Source: Rhizobacter sp.
GTDB taxonomy: Bacteria > Pseudomonadota > Gammaproteobacteria > Burkholderiales > Burkholderiaceae
Direction of reading: 5' to 3'
DNA: 11,327 bases
Assembly: GCA_014379885.1 (NCBI GenBank)
Contig: JACMKW010000617.1
Location: forward strand, 1 to 11,327
The notes under the pieces were generated by a model. That model saw only the letters and a list, made by a program, of their open reading frames with translations. It ran no database searches and was not told the origin of the DNA. The number at the start of each line of letters is the position of its first letter. The first letter of the stretch is position 1. Below, piece by piece: positions 7,544 to 11,327 of this stretch. The position numbers and the translations under genes are program-made.

Positions 7544-7660
7544 ATGACCACTCCCACGACAACTTGTCGCATTCGGGCCGCAGCGCCGGGCCGCCCCAAG
7601 CAAGGCCCGACCCTCGCGGAGGGTCGATCGCCGTACCCGGCGAGCGGGGAGTCGTCATGA
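7544..7660 (+). CDS. Possible 38-residue small ORF overlapping the next gene's start
   Basis: A small reading frame starts with ATG 3 nt after the GGDEF stop codon and ends in a TGA that overlaps the ATG of the MinD-like gene (ATGA). Its product would begin MTTPTTTCRIRAAAPGRPKQ and is rich in Thr, Pro, Ala and Arg. I do not recognise it. A weak GAG lies 6 nt upstream of its ATG. About three quarters of its third codon positions are G or C, which is lower than I would expect for the neighbouring genes. It could be a translated leader that couples the two genes, or simply chance open sequence. Confidence 0.25.
   Translation: MTTPTTTCRIRAAAPGRPKQGPTLAEGRSPYPASGESS
7608..7626 (+). other. 8-bp hairpin ahead of the MinD-like gene
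   Basis: CGACCCTC and GAGGGTCG form a perfect 8-bp stem around a GCG loop. There is no T-run after it, so it does not look like a standard intrinsic terminator. It lies 20 nt before the GGGGAG ribosome site of the MinD-like gene. An upstream CGGGCC (7587-7592) could pair with GGCCCG (7604-7609), giving an alternative fold that shares two bases of this stem. Confidence 0.5.
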
Positions 7661-8424
7661 CTGCCCGTATATTGGCCGTGACCAGCGGGAAGGGCGGCGT
7701 GGGCAAGACTTTTGTGTCGGCCAACCTGGCCGCCGCGCTGGCGCGCCGCGGCGAGCGGGTGCTGGTGCTCGACGCTGACCTCGGCCTGGCCAACCTCGAC
7801 GTGGTGTTGAACCTCTTCCCCAAGATCACCTTGCACGACGTGTTCACCGGCAAGGCCACGCTCGAAGACGCCATCCTGCCCGCGCCGGGCGGTTTCTCGG
7901 TGCTGCTGGCGGGCTCGGGCCTGGTGGAGTATTCGCGGCTCACCGCCGAGGTGCGCGAGCAGTTGCTCAAGATCATCGAGTTGGTGGCGCCGCGCTTCGA
8001 CCGCATCTTGCTTGACACCGGCGCCGGCATTTCCGACGTGGTGTTGTTCGCCGTGTCACTCGCCACCGAAGTGCTGGTGGTGGCCACGCCCGAACCCACC
8101 TCGCTCACCGACGCCTACGCCACCATCAAGGTGCTGGCCACACAGCAACAACGCAGCGCCATCTCGCTGGTGGTCAATCAGGTCAGCCGTGCGGGCGAAG
8201 GGCGTGTCATTCGCGGCCAGTTGCAGCAGGTGGTCGACCGGTTTGTGTCGCCGTCGCTTCCTGAAGGCAGCGCCCCGGTGAAGCTGGAGTTGCTGGGCGA
8301 GATACCCACCGACACGGCCGTGCGTGAAGCCGTGCAAAAGCGCCAACTGCTGCTGGTGACCCTGCCTGGCTGTGAAGCTGCCAAGGGCATCGTGGCCATT
8401 GCCGCCAAGCTCGCCACGCCTTGA
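7657..8424 (+). CDS. MinD/ParA-family ATPase, FlhG (FleN)-like
   Basis: This is a deviant-Walker P-loop ATPase of the MinD/ParA class. The 255-residue protein starts almost directly with the nucleotide site TSGKGGVGKT (9-18, signature Lys K12 and K17). Switch I LDADLGLANLDV follows (38-49), then Walker B LLDTGAG (118-124) and the VVATPEPTSLTDAYATIK segment (131-148) typical of MinD and FlhG/FleN proteins. FlhG sets the number and place of polar flagella, and its position beside che and GGDEF genes favours that role. However, the N-terminal DQAxxLR-type helix by which many FlhG proteins stimulate FlhF is absent and no flhF is in the window. MinD proper is less likely without minC/minE. The ATG at 7657 has GGGGAG (7646-7651) 5 nt upstream. 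The frame is open 31 codons further upstream, but that sequence is not conserved-looking. Confidence 0.88.
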   Translation: MTARILAVTSGKGGVGKTFVSANLAAALARRGERVLVLDADLGLANLDVVLNLFPKITLHDVFTGKATLEDAILPAPGGFSVLLAGSGLVEYSRLTAEVREQLLKIIELVAPRFDRILLDTGAGISDVVLFAVSLATEVLVVATPEPTSLTDAYATIKVLATQQQRSAISLVVNQVSRAGEGRVIRGQLQQVVDRFVSPSLPEGSAPVKLELLGEIPTDTAVREAVQKRQLLLVTLPGCEAAKGIVAIAAKLATP

Positions 8425-8439
8425 TCGCCACACCTTGAT
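8412..8439 (+). repeat. 14-bp tandem duplication across a stop/start junction
   Basis: CGCCACGCCTTGAT (8412-8425) is followed at once by CGCCACACCTTGAT (8426-8439), 13 of 14 bases identical. The first copy contains the stop codon of the MinD-like gene; the second contains the first two bases of the globin ATG. Confidence 0.85.
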
Positions 8440-8839
8440 GGCAGAGCCGAGCAAGCAGGCCACAGCGTTTGAATGGGTGGGTGGCGAAACCGCCGTGCGC
8501 TCACTCGTCGACCGCTTCTACGACCTGATGGACCTGGAGCCGGCTTTTGCCGGCATCCGCGCCATGCACCCAAGCACGCTGGAAGGCTCACGCGACAAGC
8601 TGTTCTGGTTCTTGTGCGGCTGGCTGGGCGGGCCCGACCACTATGTCGAACGCTTTGGAAATCCGTTTCTGCGGGCGCGGCATCTGCCGTTTGCCATTGG
8701 CATTGCCGAGCGTGATCAGTGGATGGTTTGCATGAAGCAGGCGATGGTGGAGGTGGCGCTTGACTCTGCGCTGGTGGCGCGATTGGAAGAATCGTTTTTC
8801 AAGACGGCCGACTGGATGCGCAACCAACACGGCGCGTGA
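8438..8839 (+). CDS. Group II truncated haemoglobin (GlbO-type)
   Basis: This is a small haem globin of the truncated (2-on-2) group II class, which binds oxygen or nitric oxide and is often linked to redox or NO chemistry. The 133-residue length fits the family. Visible features are the helix B Tyr in LVDRFYDLMD (Y28), the GWLGGPDHY segment (61-69), the GNPFLRARHLPFAIG block carrying the proximal haem-ligand His (H82), and the Trp at position G8 (W95 in RDQWMVCM) that marks groups II and III. The gene starts 13 nt after the MinD-like gene and has no good ribosome site of its own, so translation may depend on coupling; a TTG directly before the ATG is an alternative start. Its link to the motility genes is by position only. 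It converges on the Smr gene. Confidence 0.93.
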   Translation: MAEPSKQATAFEWVGGETAVRSLVDRFYDLMDLEPAFAGIRAMHPSTLEGSRDKLFWFLCGWLGGPDHYVERFGNPFLRARHLPFAIGIAERDQWMVCMKQAMVEVALDSALVARLEESFFKTADWMRNQHGA

Positions 8840-8866
8840 ATCAAAAACCGCGCCGCCTGACCCGCA

Positions 8867-8896
8867 ACCCGCTCAGCATGATTCCACCCGCTCAGC
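8867..8896. repeat. 11-bp direct repeat, ACCCGCTCAGC
   Basis: The sequence ACCCGCTCAGC occurs at 8867-8877 and again at 8886-8896, between the convergent globin and Smr genes. The second copy runs into a small palindrome, CTCAG-C-CTGAG (8891-8901). No protein-coding role is evident. It may be a decayed part of the adjacent REP-like repeat. Confidence 0.5.
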
Positions 8897-8919
8897 CTGA
8901 GGTATAGACGGCCCGGCAC

Positions 8920-8982
8920 AGCCTGAGCAAGCCTTCGATCCGCGAAGCGGACCCTGTCCTGAGCTTGTCGAAGGGTCAGGCT
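8920..8982. repeat. REP-like intergenic repeat with nested inverted repeats
   Basis: The arms AGCCTG (8920-8925) and CAGGCT (8977-8982), and inside them CCTTCGA (8932-8938) and TCGAAGG (8968-8974), form a long imperfect hairpin. The 5-bp stem TCCGC-GAA-GCGGA (8939-8951) lies within it. CCTGAGCTTGTCGAAGG resembles a short motif (TTCGACAAGCTCAGG on the other strand) that I know as a common intergenic repeat in proteobacteria. It sits between convergent genes, where it may help end transcription in both directions. The copy number in this genome cannot be seen from the window. Confidence 0.65.
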
Positions 8983-9629
8983 GAACGGTTTGTGTGTGGA
9001 CGCAATAGAACCACCAGCGCCCCATTGCCACCCTCCGCCGGACGCGCCTGCACAAACGCCAGCACTTCCTGCTTCTGCACCAGCCAGCTGTGCACGCGCC
9101 CCTTGAGCACCGGCTCTCGCCCCGGTGAGCCCAGGCCTTTGCCATGCACCACACGCACACAGCGCAGCTGCTGCGCCACCGACTCCCGCACGAAGTCAGC
9201 CAGCCGTTCGCGGGCTTCGTCGCGCCGCAAACCATGCAGGTCGACCTGCGCCTGAATCGTCCAGCCACCACGCCGCAGTTTGCGCACCACGTCGAGGCCG
9301 ATGTCGGGGCGACGGTAGAAGAGTGCCTCGTCGGTTTCCAGCAGCGACTCGACGTTGAATTCGTCGGAGATGGTTTCGCGCAGCGCGGCGCGTTCATCGC
9401 GCTGGCGCTGCTTGGGTTCGGGTTCGGGCGGCTGCGGGGCGGTGTGGGCGCGCTGTTTGTCGGGCACCGGTTGCACGCGCCCGACGGTGGCCGAGAACAG
9501 CTCTCGTTCACGCTTGTCACGCAACGCGGCTTCGCGCTTTCGCGCGGCCAGCGCCTCGGCCTCGCGCTGCGCCTGCTGCAAGGCGTTCTTCAGGCCGGCC
9601 AGTTCTTGCAGGCTGCGCGCCTTCTTCAC
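8976..9629 (-). CDS. Smr-domain protein
   Basis: The C-terminal part is a stand-alone Smr (small MutS-related) domain, a family with nicking or RNA endonuclease activity in several studied members. Of 217 residues, about 1-45 form a charged helix rich in Lys, Arg, Glu and Ala. A Pro/Gln-rich linker follows (about 50-80), then a conserved lead-in ([20 protein letters not shown]) and the Smr domain (about 127-207). The signature motifs are DLHGL (130-134) and HGKG (162-165). The start is a GTG (9629-9627) whose last bases overlap the radC stop (GTGA), with GGGGG about 5 nt upstream. Coupled translation with radC is likely. The last residues (about NRSA) and the stop codon lie in the REP-like repeat, so the original C-terminus may have been altered. 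Family firm, function not. Confidence 0.9.
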   Translation of the reverse strand: MKKARSLQELAGLKNALQQAQREAEALAARKREAALRDKRERELFSATVGRVQPVPDKQRAHTAPQPPEPEPKQRQRDERAALRETISDEFNVESLLETDEALFYRRPDIGLDVVRKLRRGGWTIQAQVDLHGLRRDEARERLADFVRESVAQQLRCVRVVHGKGLGSPGREPVLKGRVHSWLVQKQEVLAFVQARPAEGGNGALVVLLRPHTNRSA

Positions 9630-10300
9630 ATCAACCCCCGCTCCGCGAACGACACCACCTCGGCCTGGCCCACCACCAAATGGTCGAGCACACGCACGTC
9701 GATCAGGGCCAGTGCCTTGTTCAGCGTCTGTGTGAGGTACTCATCGGCTTTGGACGGCTCGGCCGCGCCCGAAGGGTGGTTGTGCGCCAGCAGCACCGCA
9801 GCGGCGCCCAGCTCCAGCGCGCGCTTGAGCACCTCGCGTGGGTAGACGCTGGTTTGCGTGAGGCTGCCGCGGAACATTTCTTCGGTGCGGATCAACCGGT
9901 TCTGCGCATCGAGGAACAGCACGACGAACACCTCGTAGCCGCGAGAACCGATCTGCAGCCGCAGATAGTCTTTCACGCGCGTGGGTGAGTCGAACACCGG
10001 CCGCTGCATCAGCTCTTGGGCCAGCGAGCGGCGCGCCAGCTCCAGCACGGCAATCATTTCGGCGCGCTTGGCTGGCCCCAGGCCCTTGATGCGCTTCAAG
10101 TCATCGGGCTGGGCCTGCAGCAGGCCGGTCAAGCCGCCGAATTCGGTGAGCATGTGCTGGGCGAGCGTCAGCACCGAGGTGCCCTTGAAGCCTGTGCGCA
10201 GCAGCAGGGCGATCAGCTCGGCGTCGGCCAATGCATCGGCCCCCCGCTTGAGCAGCTTTTCACGAGGGCGGGCGTCTGGGGGAAGGTCTTTGAGCACCAT
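9626..10300 (-). CDS. radC: RadC-family JAB/MPN-domain protein
   Basis: RadC proteins were named for a DNA repair phenotype, but their biochemical role is unresolved; the fold is a JAMM/MPN metalloprotease-like domain. The 224-residue product has an N-terminal helix-hairpin-helix part ([13 protein letters not shown], about 70-82), which suggests nucleic acid binding. The C-terminal domain carries the metal motif HNHPSG (H173, H175) with D186 (SKAD) and an upstream Glu in TEEMFRG (129-135). All JAMM ligands appear intact. I start at ATG 10300, which gives the usual [17 protein letters not shown] opening. A frame extension to 10339 crosses the intergenic region and lacks support. It is divergent from fkpB, with 48 nt between the two starts, so the promoters must overlap or abut. 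Confidence 0.93.
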   Translation of the reverse strand: MVLKDLPPDARPREKLLKRGADALADAELIALLLRTGFKGTSVLTLAQHMLTEFGGLTGLLQAQPDDLKRIKGLGPAKRAEMIAVLELARRSLAQELMQRPVFDSPTRVKDYLRLQIGSRGYEVFVVLFLDAQNRLIRTEEMFRGSLTQTSVYPREVLKRALELGAAAVLLAHNHPSGAAEPSKADEYLTQTLNKALALIDVRVLDHLVVGQAEVVSFAERGLM

Positions 10301-10320
10301 GTGGGCGGGGCACCTAAAAT
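10290..10320 (+). promoter_or_regulatory. Possible promoter for fkpB-ispH
   Basis: TAAAAT (10315-10320) matches the -10 consensus at five of six positions. TTGAGC (10290-10295) matches the -35 at four of six, but the 19-bp spacer is longer than ideal. Transcription would start near 10327, giving a leader of about 22 nt. A possible minus-strand -10 for radC (TAGACT at 10334-10329) lies within the same 48-bp gap. Confidence 0.35.
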
Positions 10321-10348
10321 TCGCGGTGAGTCTATTCAAGGAATTTCA

Positions 10349-10804
10349 TTGAACCACGTTGTCAATCACGTGCAGCAGGGCTCGTTCCTGACCCTGCACT
10401 ACCGCCTCAGCGGCCCCGATGGCGCCGACATCATCAACACCTTTGCCGACAAGCCCGCCACGCTGTCGTTGGGTTCGGGTGAGCTGGCACCGGCTGTGGA
10501 AGCGCGGCTGGTGGGCCTGGCCGAAGGCACACGCACCTCGTTTCAGCTGGCCGCGGGCGAGGCCTTTGGCGAGCGCAACCCCGACATGCTGCAACGTGTG
10601 AAGCTCAGCCTGCTGCACCAGCTGGGCGACCCCGACGAAAAGTATGGCCTGGGCGACGTGGTGCAGTTCCCCACGCCCGACGGGCAGGGCGCCTACGCAG
10701 GCGTGGTGCGTGAGGTGGGCAGCGACTGGTTGCTGTTCGACTTCAACCACCCGCTCGCTGGTCAGCCGGTGACGTTTGAAGTGCACGTGATCGGGGTGTT
10801 GTGA
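10349..10804 (+). CDS. fkpB: FKBP-type peptidyl-prolyl cis-trans isomerase, SlyD/SlpA-like
   Basis: This is an FKBP-fold prolyl isomerase and chaperone of the SlyD/SlpA group, which helps folding of proteins with proline peptide bonds in the cytoplasm. The 151-residue product shows the FKBP half-site ([10 protein letters not shown], about 11-20), [19 protein letters not shown] (39-57), the insert-in-flap chaperone domain (about 71-128) and the closing [18 protein letters not shown] (131-148). It lacks the His/Cys-rich metal-binding tail of SlyD, which favours SlpA/FkpB. The TTG start at 10349 is chosen because AAGGA (10338-10342) lies 6 nt upstream; a GTG at 10370 is the next option. The stop TGA shares one base with the ispH ATG (TGATG). 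The fkpB-ispH pairing is common in proteobacteria. Confidence 0.93.
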   Translation: MNHVVNHVQQGSFLTLHYRLSGPDGADIINTFADKPATLSLGSGELAPAVEARLVGLAEGTRTSFQLAAGEAFGERNPDMLQRVKLSLLHQLGDPDEKYGLGDVVQFPTPDGQGAYAGVVREVGSDWLLFDFNHPLAGQPVTFEVHVIGVL

Positions 10805-11327
10805 TGAGTGGCCTGGACGAAGTGCTGCTCGCCGAGCCACGTGGTTTTTGCGCGGGGGTCGACCGTGCCATCGAGATCGTCGAACGTGCGCTCGCCAAGT
10901 TCGGCGCACCCATCTACGTGCGCCACGAGATCGTGCACAACACCTATGTGGTCAACGACCTCAAGGCCAAGGGCGCGATCTTCATCGAAGACCTGGCCGA
11001 TGTGCCGCCTGGCGCCACGCTGGTGTTCAGTGCGCATGGTGTGTCGCAAGCGGTGCGCAAAGAGGCCGATGCGCGCGGTTTCAGCGTGTTCGACGCCACC
11101 TGCCCGCTGGTGACCAAGGTGCATGTGGAAGTGGCCAAGCTGCACAAGGAGGGCTACGACTTCATCATGATCGGCCACAAGGGCCACCCCGAAGTTGAAG
11201 GCACCATGGGCCAGCTGACCGAAGGCATCTACCTGGTCGAGGATGTGGCCGATGTCGCGACCGTCGAGGTTCGCCAGGCCGACAAGCTGGCCGTCGTGAC
11301 CCAGACCACGCTCTCGGTGGACGACGC
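10804..11327 (+). CDS. ispH: IspH, 4-hydroxy-3-methylbut-2-enyl diphosphate reductase (3' end outside window)
   Basis: IspH is the last enzyme of the MEP isoprenoid pathway. Its iron-sulphur cluster reduces HMBPP to isopentenyl and dimethylallyl diphosphate. About 174 residues are visible out of a usual 310-320. Present are the cluster ligands C16 ([12 protein letters not shown]) and C100 ([11 protein letters not shown]); the third Cys lies beyond the window. Substrate-site residues are H45 (HEIVHN), H78 (SAHGVS), H128 and E130 ([11 protein letters not shown]), and TQTTLS at 166-171. The ATG start shares its A with the fkpB stop codon (TGATG), so translation is probably coupled. The frame stays open to the end of the window and nothing is broken in the visible part. 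Confidence 0.97.
   Translation, partial: MSGLDEVLLAEPRGFCAGVDRAIEIVERALAKFGAPIYVRHEIVHNTYVVNDLKAKGAIFIEDLADVPPGATLVFSAHGVSQAVRKEADARGFSVFDATCPLVTKVHVEVAKLHKEGYDFIMIGHKGHPEVEGTMGQLTEGIYLVEDVADVATVEVRQADKLAVVTQTTLSVDD

Noticed and set aside
7608..7626. Intrinsic terminator between the GGDEF and MinD-like genes
   Set aside because: The stem is strong, but the bases after it (ATCGCCGTAC) contain no T-run, so it was recorded as a hairpin only.
8840..8975. Small gene between the globin and Smr genes
   Set aside because: No frame with a ribosome site and protein-like composition is visible; the stretch is filled by direct and inverted repeats.
1..11327. CRISPR array, tRNA, rRNA, insertion sequence, phage or toxin-antitoxin genes
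   Set aside because: I saw no regularly spaced repeats, tRNA-like cloverleaf arms, transposase or integrase motifs, or paired toxin/antitoxin frames in either strand.

Overview
The window looks like chromosomal DNA from a GC-rich, flagellated betaproteobacterium, most likely order Burkholderiales (Comamonadaceae or the Rubrivivax/Leptothrix-like lineage). This rests on the high GC content, the gene orders (Ser/Thr kinase - PP2C - rph - rdgB - hemW, and fkpB - ispH), the protein sequences and the TCAAG/CCGATA flagellar promoter style. It is a judgement from reading, not a search. Coding density is very high. There is no tRNA, rRNA, CRISPR array, insertion sequence or phage gene, and the longest gap without a gene is about 190 bp (6628-6817).

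Layout. (1) 1-3927, plus strand: a compact run of the 3' end of a eukaryotic-type Ser/Thr kinase, a PP2C phosphatase, rph (RNase PH), rdgB (ITP/dITP pyrophosphatase) and hemW. Most junctions overlap or are only a few bases wide, so this is probably one operon joining a kinase/phosphatase pair to RNA maturation, nucleotide-pool cleaning and haem-related functions. (2) 3924-6627, minus strand: cheR-cheD-cheB, the adaptation module of chemotaxis (methyltransferase, deamidase, methylesterase), without cheA, cheW or cheY. It converges on hemW with overlapping stop codons. (3) 6818-8839, plus strand: a minimal GGDEF diguanylate cyclase, a MinD/FlhG-like ATPase and a group II truncated haemoglobin. 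(4) 8840-8990: a REP-like intergenic repeat. (5) 8976-10300, minus strand: radC and an Smr-domain gene, overlapping by 4 nt. (6) 10349-11327, plus strand: fkpB and the 5' part of ispH.

The middle block (cheRDB, GGDEF, FlhG-like ATPase) reads as a small motility island between housekeeping genes. CheR, CheD and CheB would set receptor modification, the cyclase would make c-di-GMP, and the MinD-like ATPase could set flagellar number or position. The strongest non-coding signal is a pair of near-identical sites, TCAAGCCC-N12-ACCGATA(A/T), one upstream of cheR and one in the cheR-cheD gap. Both match the flagellar sigma-28 (FliA) promoter pattern and both point towards the che genes.

Most genes belong to well-known families, and I see no convincing wholly new system. 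The items most worth a second look are the paired sigma-28-like sites, a 14-bp tandem duplication that appears to have split a stop/start overlap between the ATPase and globin genes, a possible 38-codon ORF with hairpins ahead of the ATPase gene, and a repeat that supplies the stop codon of the Smr gene.
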